DNA from: Bauldia sp.
GTDB taxonomy: Bacteria > Pseudomonadota > Alphaproteobacteria > Rhizobiales > Kaistiaceae
NCBI GenBank assembly: GCA_037200845.1
Contig: JBBCGQ010000001.1
Span: forward strand, 1,178,001-1,242,000
DNA length: 64,000 bases
Direction: 5' to 3'
How positions within the stretch are numbered: the first letter of the stretch is position 1; each line of letters starts with the position of its first letter. The position numbers were made by a program, and so were the translations under genes. The notes under the pieces are model-generated. The model saw only the letters and a program-made list of their open reading frames with translations, made no database searches and was not told where the DNA came from. Shown piece after piece: positions 34,714 through 43,439 of this stretch.

Positions 34714-35427
34714 CTACAAAAACCGCACCTCGCGCCCCTCGATCGCAACGCACGTCAGCGGCCCGCCGAACACCGCGCCCGTATCGATCGCGATCCGGTT
34801 CGGCCACACCTCGGGCGTCATCGTCGGCGTCACCGTGTGGCCGTGCACGATCACCGCGCCGTGGTCGCGCGTGTCGCCGATAAAATCCTCGCGGATCCAG
34901 ACGAGATCCTGCGCCGCCTGCTGGGAGAGCGGCACGCCCGGACGAACGCCCGCATGCGCGAAGAAAAAATCGCCGAACTGCACGGACGTCCGGAGGCCCT
35001 CGAGAAACGCGCGATGCTCAGCCGGCAGCGCCGCCGCGAACATCTGGGCGAGCTGCGCGTAGTTGCGCGCCCGGTTGCCCACGCCGTACGAGCGCAGCGT
35101 CTCCTTGCCGCCGAATTTCAGGAACACTCCGCCGTGTCGATCGGGCTCGGCGAGAAAATCGAGCCACAACTGGTCGTGGTTACCGCGCAGGAACATGACG
35201 CGTGGGTCGCCCGCCATGCCGATCAGCCGCGTGACGACGCCGGCCGAGTTCGGCCCGCGGTCGCCGTAGTCGCCGAGGTGGATGATGCGGTGATCCGGGG
35301 CGGGGCGCGCCGCAAGGTCGGCGGCGATCGCGGCGTGCACCGCGGCCAGCTTGTCGTCCATGCCGTGGATGTCGCCGATCGCGTAGAGCCGCAACCCGTC
35401 CGGCGCCTTTGCCTCGCCCGTCAGCAT
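34714..35427 (-). CDS. PPP-family metallophosphatase (serine/threonine phosphatase or Ap4A hydrolase-like)
   Basis: This is a dinuclear metal phosphatase of 237 residues. All PPP signatures are present in order: YAIGDIHG near residue 18, LGDYGDRGPNS near 52, RGNHD near 82, FAHAGV and HGHT near the C-terminus. Bacterial relatives dephosphorylate proteins or symmetrically cleave diadenosine tetraphosphate, and the sequence alone does not decide. The start at 35427 is divergent from a glutamine amidotransferase gene 47 bases away. The stop abuts intergenic repeats. Confidence 0.92.
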   Translation of the reverse strand: MLTGEAKAPDGLRLYAIGDIHGMDDKLAAVHAAIAADLAARPAPDHRIIHLGDYGDRGPNSAGVVTRLIGMAGDPRVMFLRGNHDQLWLDFLAEPDRHGGVFLKFGGKETLRSYGVGNRARNYAQLAQMFAAALPAEHRAFLEGLRTSVQFGDFFFAHAGVRPGVPLSQQAAQDLVWIREDFIGDTRDHGAVIVHGHTVTPTMTPEVWPNRIAIDTGAVFGGPLTCVAIEGREVRFL

Positions 35428-35474
35428 CTGCCCATCTCGTCCGCCAAAGCGCGCCGTGCTACCACATCGGCCGA

Positions 35475-36176
35475 ATGCGCGTCCTCGTCGTTGAAAATTT
35501 CGTCGGCACGCCGCTCGGCCAGATCGGCCCGGCGCTCGCCGAAGCCGGCGCCGAAATCGACCTCCGCCAGGCGTGGCGGGGCGACGCCATCCCGGCCACC
35601 GACGCTGGCTACAACGCCATCGTCGTGCTGGGCGGCGAGCAAAGCGCCATCGACGACGCCGACTACCCGTACCTGCCGCACCTGGCGAACCTCACCCGCA
35701 TGTTCGGCGAAGCCGACAAGGCCGTGCTCGGCGTATGCCTCGGCGCCCAGATCGTCGCCCGCGGCGCCGGCGCCAAAAACATCCTCGGCCGCCCGATCGA
35801 GTTCGGCTGGCACGAGGTCCGCCCGACCGCGGCGGGCAGGGCCGATCCGGTCATCGCCGCCCTCGGCGACGCCTCGCCGATTTTCCACTGGCACCTCGAC
35901 ACCTTCACGCTGCCGCCCGGCGCCGTGCATCTCGCCACCAGCGCCGCGACCGAGCAGCAAGCTTTTCGCGTCGGCCGCGCCACCTATGGCATTCAGTTTC
36001 ATTTCGAGGCCGACCGGCCGCTGGTCGATAGCTGGAGCACGGACTTTGCCTCGGTTATCGCTGAATACGCGCCGGACTGGGAGAAGCGGCGGCCGCTGGA
36101 TGCCGCCCGCCTTGGGGCCCAGTCCGATGCCACCGGCGCGGCCATCGCCCGCGCCTGGGTTGGCCTCATCCGCTGA
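35475..36176 (+). CDS. Class I glutamine amidotransferase
   Basis: This is a stand-alone glutamine amidotransferase of 233 residues. The nucleophile Cys lies in GVCLGAQ, and the catalytic His-x-Glu in QFHFEAD. GGEQSAIDDADYPYL upstream fits the fold. Such free-standing domains resemble the GuaA N-terminal part but act on unknown amide acceptors; some hydrolyse gamma-glutamyl compounds. ATG 35475 begins the family similarity, although the frame is open to 35409. It precedes an ABC binding-protein gene by 49 bases on the same strand, so co-transcription with an amino-acid importer is plausible. Confidence 0.88.
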   Translation: MRVLVVENFVGTPLGQIGPALAEAGAEIDLRQAWRGDAIPATDAGYNAIVVLGGEQSAIDDADYPYLPHLANLTRMFGEADKAVLGVCLGAQIVARGAGAKNILGRPIEFGWHEVRPTAAGRADPVIAALGDASPIFHWHLDTFTLPPGAVHLATSAATEQQAFRVGRATYGIQFHFEADRPLVDSWSTDFASVIAEYAPDWEKRRPLDAARLGAQSDATGAAIARAWVGLIR

Positions 36177-36225
36177 CCCCCGCTACAATCGCGGCCAACC
36201 GCCGAAACGCAAGGAGTTCCGTTCC

Positions 36226-37014
36226 ATGATGAAACGTCTCGCCGCCGCGCTTGTCGCCACCTTCGCTCTGGCCGGCGTCGCCCACGCCGCCGATGCGCTG
36301 CCCGACCTGAAGGGCCGCACCGTCGTCGCAGTCGCCGCCGACGACTACACGCCCCTCCAGTTCGAGGACGCCAGCGGCAAGGGCATTGGCCTCGAGTACG
36401 ATCTCGTCAACGAGATCGGCAAGCGGCTGAATGCCAAGATCGACTGGAAGAAGGGCTCGTGGGACACGATGATCGAAAGCGTCCGCCAGGGCCTGTTCGA
36501 CGTCGGCATGGACGGCATCTCGATCACCGACGAGCGCAAGCAGCAGATCGACTTCACCGATCCCTACCTGCTGTCGCAGCAGTTCCTGCTCGTCCGCGCC
36601 GACGAGACGCGCTTCACCGATGCCAAGTCTCTCGGCGCCGGCGATTTCCTGATCGGCGCGCAGACCGGCACGACGAATTTCTACACCGCGCTCAACGTGA
36701 CCGGCACCGACGACAAGAACCCGAGCCCCAAGATCAAGTTGTTCGACACCTTCGGCGCGACGGTCGCGGCATTGAAGGCCGGCGACGTCGACGCCGTCTT
36801 CATGGATAACGCCTCGGCCGCCGGCTACATGGGCGCCTCGCCGAACGCCTTCAAGATCGTCGGCGACCCGATCGGCAACGACGAGTTTGGGCTGATCCTC
36901 AAGAAAGGCTCCGATCTCGTCGCGCCGTTCAACGCCGCCATCGCATCGATGAAGGCCGACGGCACCTTGGACGCGCTGAGCAAGAAGTGGTTCTACGACT
37001 ACAACAACAGATAG
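36226..37014 (+). CDS. Periplasmic substrate-binding protein of an amino-acid-type ABC transporter
   Basis: This is an exported binding protein of 262 residues. A signal peptide (LAAALVATFALAGVAHA) is followed by the SBP_bac_3 fold: VVAVAADDYTPLQFEDASGK, GLEYDLVNEIGKRL, WDTMIESVRQGLFDVGMDG and DGISITDERKQQIDFTDPYL. This family binds polar amino acids, opines or related solutes. AAGGAG lies nine bases before ATG 36226. A permease gene follows after 24 bases, but no ATPase gene is in the operon. Confidence 0.92.
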   Translation: MMKRLAAALVATFALAGVAHAADALPDLKGRTVVAVAADDYTPLQFEDASGKGIGLEYDLVNEIGKRLNAKIDWKKGSWDTMIESVRQGLFDVGMDGISITDERKQQIDFTDPYLLSQQFLLVRADETRFTDAKSLGAGDFLIGAQTGTTNFYTALNVTGTDDKNPSPKIKLFDTFGATVAALKAGDVDAVFMDNASAAGYMGASPNAFKIVGDPIGNDEFGLILKKGSDLVAPFNAAIASMKADGTLDALSKKWFYDYNNR

Positions 37015-37038
37015 CCCCGAACCCTTCGCCGGCCCGCC

Positions 37039-37854
37039 GTGGCCGCGCCCGCAACACCCCGCCGCGAGTTTCCCTTCTGGCTGCTCGCGGCGGTCCTCAT
37101 CGCGGTCCTGTTCGCGTGGATGATCGCGGTCGACGGCAACTACCGCGTCATCTTCGTTGCGTTGCTGCGCGGCGTCGGCACCACGCTCTGGGTCTCGGTC
37201 GTCGCCTTCGCGCTCGCCTGCGCCCTCGGCCTGCTGGTCGCCGTCGCCCGCCGCGCCCGCTTGCGGATCGTCCGCGAGGTCGCCACGTTCTACGTCGAGA
37301 TCGTGCGCGGCGTCCCCGCGCTGGTTCTCCTGTTCTACGTCGCCTTCGTCGGCGCCCCGGCGATCGTCGTCGCGTGGAACTGGCTGCTCACCGGCCCGAT
37401 CGCGTGGGGCTTCTTCCCGCCGCTCACCATCCGCGGCTTCGATCTCGCCTGGCGCGCCGTCTTCGCGCTGACCGTCAGCTACAGCGCGTTCCTGTCGGAA
37501 ATCTTCCGCGCCGGGATTGAGTCGGTCCCGAAAATTCAGGTGGAAGGCGCCGCCGCATTGGGCCTGTCGCGCTACGCGATCCTGCGCAACGTCGTCTTGC
37601 CGCAGGCGATCCGGGTAGTCCTGCCGCCGCTCGGCAACGACTTCGTCGCCATGATCAAGGACTCGGCGCTGGTCTCATCGCTGGGCGTCCAGGACATCAC
37701 CCAACTCGGCCGCATCTACTCGTCCTCGACGTTCCTGTTTTTCGAAACCTACAACGTCGTCGCCTATCTCTATCTGGTGATGACGGTGACGCTGTCGCTG
37801 CTGGTGCGCGCGTTGGAACGCCGGCTCAAACGCCAGGGCTGGACCGGCAGCTAG
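37039..37854 (+). CDS. Amino-acid-type ABC transporter permease
   Basis: This is an inner-membrane permease of 271 residues of the HisM/GlnP type. About five to six hydrophobic helices are visible, and the EAA loop reads [35 protein letters not shown] is characteristic of the polar amino acid group. The start is a GTG at 37039 with no strong ribosome site, consistent with coupling to the binding protein gene 24 bases upstream. The stop overlaps that of the convergent lutC gene by four bases. The ATPase must be supplied from another locus. Confidence 0.92.
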   Translation: MAAPATPRREFPFWLLAAVLIAVLFAWMIAVDGNYRVIFVALLRGVGTTLWVSVVAFALACALGLLVAVARRARLRIVREVATFYVEIVRGVPALVLLFYVAFVGAPAIVVAWNWLLTGPIAWGFFPPLTIRGFDLAWRAVFALTVSYSAFLSEIFRAGIESVPKIQVEGAAALGLSRYAILRNVVLPQAIRVVLPPLGNDFVAMIKDSALVSSLGVQDITQLGRIYSSSTFLFFETYNVVAYLYLVMTVTLSLLVRALERRLKRQGWTGS

Positions 37855-38522
37855 CCGTCGACGATGACGACGTGCAGCCGCCGCGGCCCATGCGCGCCGA
37901 GCAGGATCGTCTGCTCGATGTCGGCCGAGCGGGAAGGGCCGGTGACATAGTTGACCGTCCGCGGCATCGCGCCCTTGCCGTACTTGCCGCGTATCTCGGC
38001 CCACACCGTCTCGTAGTCGCCGGCGATGTCGGCCGCCTTGACCACGACGATGGAGGTATCGGGGAGAAAATTCAGCGTCGTCGGATTGTCGCCGCCCGAC
38101 GTCAGCACCAGCGTGCCGGTCTCGGCGACTCCGGCAGCCGCGTGCGTCACGCCGACCGGATCGTACCCGTCCGAGGCGCCGTGCTTCACCTCGATCTGCG
38201 TCCGCGACCAGCCGAGATTGTTGAGCAGCGCATCGTCGCCGATCCGTATCTTTGCCGGTAAATTGCGCCCGCGGAGATATTCCGCGACCGCAGCCGGGAC
38301 AGCACCATCATCTCCGACCCGTTTCACCGTCGCGCCGGCCTTCTCGACCATCGCCGCGAACAGCCGCACCCGCTCCCCGGCCGGCAACTGACCGCGCGCC
38401 GGGATCACGCCCTTTGGCGCCCGCGCCAGTCGCTCGTCGACCGTCGCATTGCGACGCGACTCCTGCCCCGTGACGCCCAGCGCCCGCCGTATCTTGCCGA
38501 GCACCGCGTCGCGCGAGCTCAT
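37851..38522 (-). CDS. lutC: Lactate utilisation protein C (LUD domain)
   Basis: This is the LutC/YkgG subunit, 223 residues, of the iron-sulphur L-lactate oxidation complex LutABC. The LUD-domain blocks [55 protein letters not shown] and [11 protein letters not shown] at the end are diagnostic. The ATG overlaps the lutB stop in an ATGA arrangement, so translation is coupled. It is the last gene of lutABC. Its exact role in the complex is not known. Confidence 0.94.
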   Translation of the reverse strand: MSSRDAVLGKIRRALGVTGQESRRNATVDERLARAPKGVIPARGQLPAGERVRLFAAMVEKAGATVKRVGDDGAVPAAVAEYLRGRNLPAKIRIGDDALLNNLGWSRTQIEVKHGASDGYDPVGVTHAAAGVAETGTLVLTSGGDNPTTLNFLPDTSIVVVKAADIAGDYETVWAEIRGKYGKGAMPRTVNYVTGPSRSADIEQTILLGAHGPRRLHVVIVDG

Positions 38523-39946
38523 GGCGCCGCCGCCCGCTGCTGCTCGACCCACATCTGCTGGAACGTGCGGCCGGAAGGCGCGGGGAGGTCGCGGTCCTTG
38601 GTCCAGCCGCCGGCGAGCGGCACGCGGTGGAAGCGGCCCTTGCGCCCGCCGAGGTTGCCCAGCACGCGCATCGCGATGCCGGTCGCGAACTGATAGAGGC
38701 GCGGCCGCCGGGCGAAGAAGGCCCAGACGCCGAGCCCCCAGCGGAACGTCGTCGGCGACAGATGCCGCTCGTATTCCTTCTCGCGCCAATGCCGCATCAT
38801 GTTCGGCAGCGGAATCTTCATCGGGCACACCGCCTCGCAGCGCCCGCAGAAGGTCGAGGCGTTGGGCAGGTGCCCGGCCTTGTCGATGCCGACCAGCGCC
38901 GGCGTCAGCACGGCGCCCATCGGCCCCGGATAGACCCAGCCGTACGCGTGGCCGCCGATCTCCTGATAGACAGGGCAGTGGTTCATGCAGGCCGCGCAGC
39001 GGATGCAGCGCAGCATGTCCTGGAACTGCGAGCCGAGCATGCCCGTACGGCCGTTGTCGAGTATCACGACGTGATACTCGTCCGGCCCGTCGGGATCGTC
39101 GGGGCGCCGTGGCCCGGTCGAGAACGTAGTGTAGACCGACATCTCCTGTCCGGTCGCCGAGCGCGCCAGCAGCCGGAGAATCTGGCTGACGTCCTCCAGC
39201 GTCGGCACGACCTTCTCGATCGATGCCAGCACGATGTGGACCCGCGGCAATGTCTGCGTCAGGTCGCCATTGCCCTCGTTGGTGACGATGATCGACGTGC
39301 CGGTCTCTGCGATCAGGAAATTCGCTCCGGTGATGCCGACGTCTGCCTTGAGGAACCGGTCGCGCAGGATGCCGCGCGCCTCGTTCAGCAGCGACGCCGG
39401 CTCCGACAGGTCGCGCGCCGCCGGCAGATCTGTGTGCACGCGCCGGAAATCCGCCTCGACCTGCTCCTTGGTCAGGTGGATCGCCGGCGCGATGATGTGG
39501 CTCGGCGCCTCGTGGCGGAGCTGGATGATGTATTCGCCGAGGTCGGTCTCGATCGGCAGCACGCCGTTCGCCTCGAGGTATTCGTTGAGCTCGATCTCCT
39601 CGGCGATCATCGTCTTGCCTTTGGTGACCGTGCGTGCGCCCGCCTGCCGGCAGATGCCGAGGATCAGCTCGCGCGCCTCGTCCGCCGTCTCGGCGTAGTG
39701 CACGTGGCCGCCGCTTTCGGCGACCTTTTCCTCGTAGGCCTCGAGGTAGAGGTCGAGGTGCTCGAGCGTGTGGTTCTTGATGTCGCGGCCGCTGTTGCGG
39801 AGCTGCTCGAACTCGGGCAGCGCCTCGACCGCCGCCGCGCGCTTGGCGATGAAGCCCGTCTTGACGTGGCCAAGCGCCTCCTGCAGTTGCGGATCGGCGA
39901 GCGCCGCCCGCGCGTTCGCCTTGAAGTTCGGCGAGGTGATGTGCAT
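38519..39946 (-). CDS. lutB: Lactate utilisation iron-sulphur protein B
   Basis: This is the 475-residue LutB/YkgF subunit. An N-terminal LUD-type domain (about 60-300, TGANFLIAETGTSIIVTNEG) precedes a ferredoxin-like region with two 4Fe-4S sites: CIRCAACMNHCP near residue 317 and CGRCEAVCPMKIP near residue 367. LutB carries electrons from lactate towards the quinone pool or a cytochrome. The start at 39946 shares its A with the lutA stop (TGATG), showing tight coupling. A longer open frame upstream is a shadow of lutA. Confidence 0.95.
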   Translation of the reverse strand: MHITSPNFKANARAALADPQLQEALGHVKTGFIAKRAAAVEALPEFEQLRNSGRDIKNHTLEHLDLYLEAYEEKVAESGGHVHYAETADEARELILGICRQAGARTVTKGKTMIAEEIELNEYLEANGVLPIETDLGEYIIQLRHEAPSHIIAPAIHLTKEQVEADFRRVHTDLPAARDLSEPASLLNEARGILRDRFLKADVGITGANFLIAETGTSIIVTNEGNGDLTQTLPRVHIVLASIEKVVPTLEDVSQILRLLARSATGQEMSVYTTFSTGPRRPDDPDGPDEYHVVILDNGRTGMLGSQFQDMLRCIRCAACMNHCPVYQEIGGHAYGWVYPGPMGAVLTPALVGIDKAGHLPNASTFCGRCEAVCPMKIPLPNMMRHWREKEYERHLSPTTFRWGLGVWAFFARRPRLYQFATGIAMRVLGNLGGRKGRFHRVPLAGGWTKDRDLPAPSGRTFQQMWVEQQRAAAP

Positions 39947-40725
39947 CAGCCCGCCTCGCCGATCGGCGGCGTATCGGTCATGCCGGCGAGCACCTCGGCG
40001 ACGTGGCGCGTGCGGATCGGCCGGCCCTCGCGCTGCATCTTGCCGGCCATGTTGAGCAGGCAGCCGAGATCGCCCGCGAGCAGCGTGCCGGCGCCCGACG
40101 CCGCGATCTCCTTCGTCTTGCGCTCGACGATGGCATTGGAGACGTCGGGATACTTGACGCAGAACGTCCCGCCGAAGCCGCAGCAGATGTCGGCGTCCTT
40201 GAGCTCGGTCAGCTTCAGCCCGTCGACCGACTTGAGCAGCTTGCGCGGCTGGTTGCGGATGCCGAGCTCGCGCAGCCCCGAGCACGAGTCGTGGTAGGTC
40301 ACCGATCCGTCGAACGCCGCATCGACCCCGGTCATCCCGCGCACATCGACCAGAAACGAGATCAGCTCGTACGTCTTCGCCGAAAACGCCGCCACCCGCG
40401 CGCTCCACGCCGGATCGTCGCCGAGCAGATCGGCATAGTGCACCTTGAGCATGCCGGCGCACGAGCCGGACGGCGCCACGACATAGTCGTACGGCTCGAA
40501 TGCATCGACCACCTGCCTGGCGATGGCGATGGCATCCCGGCGGTCGCCCGAGTTGTAGGCCGGCTGGCCGCAGCACGTCTGGTCCGCCGGCACCGAAACC
40601 CGGCATCCGGCCGCCTCGATCAGCTTCACGGCGGCGAACCCGACGCTTGGCCGGAACAGGTCGACAAGGCACGTCACGAACAGCCCGACGCTCGGCCGTC
40701 CCGCCCCAATGCCTTCTACCGCCAC
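39946..40725 (-). CDS. lutA: Lactate utilisation protein A (CCG-domain iron-sulphur protein)
   Basis: This is the 259-residue LutA/YkgE subunit, made of two CCG domains. The first has FVTCLVDLFRPSVG, DQTCCGQPAYNSG and SGSCAGMLK. The second has TYHDSCSGLRELGI, ADICCGFGGTFCVKYPDVS and GDLGCLLNMAG. Such domains hold non-cubane iron-sulphur clusters as in heterodisulfide reductase and GlcF. It is the first gene of lutABC and is divergent from glcD with 77 bases between the starts, so one shared region could control both lactate and glycolate oxidation. Confidence 0.95.
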   Translation of the reverse strand: MAVEGIGAGRPSVGLFVTCLVDLFRPSVGFAAVKLIEAAGCRVSVPADQTCCGQPAYNSGDRRDAIAIARQVVDAFEPYDYVVAPSGSCAGMLKVHYADLLGDDPAWSARVAAFSAKTYELISFLVDVRGMTGVDAAFDGSVTYHDSCSGLRELGIRNQPRKLLKSVDGLKLTELKDADICCGFGGTFCVKYPDVSNAIVERKTKEIAASGAGTLLAGDLGCLLNMAGKMQREGRPIRTRHVAEVLAGMTDTPPIGEAG

Positions 40726-40802
40726 GCCTGCCTCGCTTCTGCTGCTTCGTCTGCACTATATTCGGCTTGAGCGAAGCGGCAACGCCGGGATAAGGGAAGC
40801 AT

Positions 40803-42248
40803 ATGTCAGCGATCGCCATGCCCCTGCCGGATGCGCGCATTCTCGCGGCGCGCGACGAGATTGTGGCCGGGCTGGCCGCGATCCTCGGCAAGGATGGCGT
40901 CATCACGTCGCACGACGAGCGCCGCGCCTTCGAGACCGACGCGCTGACCGCCTATCGCGTCGTCCCGCTGGCGGTCGTCCTCCCGACCTCGACCGGGCAG
41001 GTTTCGGCGATCCTCAAGTTCCTCGGCCAGCACCGCGTCAAGGTAGTTGCCCGCGGCGCCGGCACGTCGCTGTCCGGCGGCGCCATCCCGAGTGCCGATT
41101 GCGTCGTCGTCGGCCTGTCGAAGATGAACCGCATCCTCGCCGTCGACTACGACAACCGAACCGCGCGCGTTGAAGCCGGCGTCACCAACATCAACATCAC
41201 TAATGCCGTCGCCGCCCGCGGCTTCTTCTACGCTCCCGATCCGTCGAGCCAGCTTGCCTGCACCATCGCCGGCAACATCGCGATGAACTCGGGCGGCGCG
41301 CATTGTCTCAAGTACGGCGTCACCACCAACAACATCCTCGGCCTGCGCATGGTGATGATCGACGGCACCATCGTCGACATCGGCGGTAGCTACCTCGACG
41401 CGCCCGGCTATGACCTGATGGGCCTCCTCATCGGCTCCGAGGGCCAGCTCGGCATCGTCACCGAGGCGACGGTCCGCATCCTGCGCGCCGCGGAGGGTGC
41501 CCGCCCGATGCTGATGGGCTTCGACACCGCCGAGGCGGCCGGCGGCTGTGTCGCCGCGATCATGGCGTCGGGCATCATCCCGGTCGCCATCGAGTACATG
41601 GACAAGCCGTGCATCGAGGCCTGCGAGGCCTTCGCCCGCGCCGGCTACCCGCTTGATGTCGAGGCGATGCTGATCATCGAGGTCGAAGGATCCAACGCCG
41701 AGATCGACGACCTGCTCGCGCGCATCAACGCCATCGCCGCGCCCTTCGGCCCGCGCGGCATCCGCGTGTCGAAATCGGAAGCCGAAAGCGCCGCGATCTG
41801 GAAGGGGCGCAAGGCCGCCTTCGGCGCCATGGGCCAGAAGGCCGACGCCTATCTCTGCATGGACGGCGTCATCCCGACCGGCAAGCTGCCCGAGGTGCTG
41901 ACCAAAGTCGCCGCGATCTGCGCCGGCCACCGTGTCGGCGTGTCGAACGTCTTCCACGCCGGCGACGGCAACCTCCACCCGCTCATCCTGTTCAACCCCA
42001 ACGACCCGGACGAACTGGCCCGTGCCGAGATGGCCGGCGCCGATATCCTGAAGCTGTGCGTCGAGACCGGCGGCTGCCTGACCGGCGAGCACGGCGTCGG
42101 CATCGAGAAGCGCGACCTGATGACCTATCAGTTCACGCCCGCCGACCTGAACCTGCAGATGGCCGTCAAAAGCGTCTTCGATCCGTCGTGGCTGATGAAC
42201 CCGGCGAAAGTCTTCCCGCTCGAGGGTCGGCCGATACCCGCCGCATGA
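40803..42248 (+). CDS. glcD: Glycolate oxidase FAD-binding subunit GlcD
   Basis: This is the catalytic flavin subunit of glycolate oxidase, 481 residues. The PCMH-type FAD domain shows VVARGAGTSLSGGAIPS, DPSSQLACTIAGNIAMNSGG and GSEGQLGIVTEATVRIL. The C-terminal FAD-oxidase domain shows NVFHAGDGNLHPLILFN and TGGCLTGEHGVGIEKR. The complex oxidises glycolate, and often D-lactate, to the 2-oxo acid. GGGAAG lies in front of ATG 40803. The stop overlaps the glcE start (ATGA). GlcE and GlcF follow at once. Confidence 0.96.
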   Translation: MSAIAMPLPDARILAARDEIVAGLAAILGKDGVITSHDERRAFETDALTAYRVVPLAVVLPTSTGQVSAILKFLGQHRVKVVARGAGTSLSGGAIPSADCVVVGLSKMNRILAVDYDNRTARVEAGVTNINITNAVAARGFFYAPDPSSQLACTIAGNIAMNSGGAHCLKYGVTTNNILGLRMVMIDGTIVDIGGSYLDAPGYDLMGLLIGSEGQLGIVTEATVRILRAAEGARPMLMGFDTAEAAGGCVAAIMASGIIPVAIEYMDKPCIEACEAFARAGYPLDVEAMLIIEVEGSNAEIDDLLARINAIAAPFGPRGIRVSKSEAESAAIWKGRKAAFGAMGQKADAYLCMDGVIPTGKLPEVLTKVAAICAGHRVGVSNVFHAGDGNLHPLILFNPNDPDELARAEMAGADILKLCVETGGCLTGEHGVGIEKRDLMTYQFTPADLNLQMAVKSVFDPSWLMNPAKVFPLEGRPIPAA

Positions 42249-43433
42249 GCGACTCGTTCATTCCCGCCGACGAAGCCGAGCTTGCCGACGTCGTCGCCGG
42301 CGCGATGGCGAAGAAGACGCCGCTGGCGGTCGTCGGCGGCGGCACGCGCACGGGCCTCGGCCGCCCGATGCAGACCGCGGCGACGCTGTCGACGGCCAAG
42401 CTCACCGGCATCACGCTCTACGAGCCGGCCGAACTGGTAATATCGGCGAGGTCGGGCACCACGCTCGCCGAGGTCGAGGCGCTGCTCGCGACCAAGGGCC
42501 AGCGCCTCGCCTTCGAGCCCATCGACCACCGCGGCATCTTCGGTTCCACCGGCGAGCCGACCATCGGCGCCGTCGCCGCCGCCAATCTCTCCGGCCCGCG
42601 CCGCATCCAGGCCGGCGCCGCGCGCGACAGCCTCATCGGCGTCCGCGCCGTCACCGGTGCCGGCATCGTCGTGAAGTCGGGCGGCCGCGTGATGAAGAAC
42701 GTCACCGGCTACGATCTGGTGAAGTTTCTCGCCGGCTCGCTCGGCACCCTGGGCGTCATGAGCGAGGTCACCTTCAAGGTCCAGCCGGCGCCCGAGACCG
42801 AGGCGACGCTCGCCGTCACCGGCCTCCGCGACGCACAGGCGATCGCCGCGATGTCGGCCGCGCTCGGCTCGCCGTTTTTTCGTCACCGGCGCCGCGCACT
42901 CACCGGCCGACGAAAGCGAGCCGGCGCGCACCTACATCCGCATCGACGGCTTCGCCGCCTCGGTCGCCGATCGTGCCGAACGCCTGCGCACGCTGCTCGC
43001 CGATTTCGGCCCGGCCGACATCCTCGCTGCGCAGACCTCGCGCAGTCTGTGGCTGACGATCCTCGACCTCGACGGCCTCTCCGCACCCTTCGCCACGCCG
43101 ATCTGGCGCGTTTCGGTCAAGCCCGGCGACGGCCCCGCCATCGCCGACGCCGCCCGCGCCGTCTTTCCGGCGCGCATCCTCTACGACTGGGGCGGCGGCC
43201 TCGTCTGGATCGCCGGCGGCGAAGGGCCGGACGCCGGCGCCGCCGTCATCCGCGCCGCGGTCGCCAAAGTCGGCGGCCACGCAACGCTGGTCCGCGCCGA
43301 CGAAAGCATCCGCAACGCCGTCGACGTCTTCCAGCCGCAGCCGGCGCCGATCATGGACCTGACGTGCAAGCTCAAGGCGACCTTCGACCCCGCCGGTATC
43401 CTCAACCCCGGCCGGATGTACGCTGGCATCTGA
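42245..43433 (+). CDS. glcE: Glycolate oxidase subunit GlcE, interrupted by a frameshift at a run of six T
   Basis: This is the second FAD-binding subunit of glycolate oxidase. The frame from ATG 42245 is good through AALGSPFF. At the T run 42875-42880 it leaves the family sequence for an Arg-rich shadow. The true continuation, FVTGAAHSPADESEPARTYI and onward to a TGA at 43431-43433, is in the next frame. Removing one T would restore a continuous protein of 395 residues, which is the normal GlcE length. It begins VVGGGTRTGLGRPM and includes GRRVMKNVTGYDLVKFLAGS-type residues (positions near 155). Causes could be a sequencing indel, a recent mutation or transcript slippage on T6. The ends overlap or abut glcD and glcF, so the operon layout is intact. 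Confidence 0.85.
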
Positions 43434-43439
43434 CGAATC

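Noticed and set aside
34606..37014. One 802-codon frame running through the phosphatase, amidotransferase and binding-protein region
   Set aside because: Only the last 262 codons are real (the binding protein). The upstream part is out of frame with the amidotransferase gene and antisense to the phosphatase.
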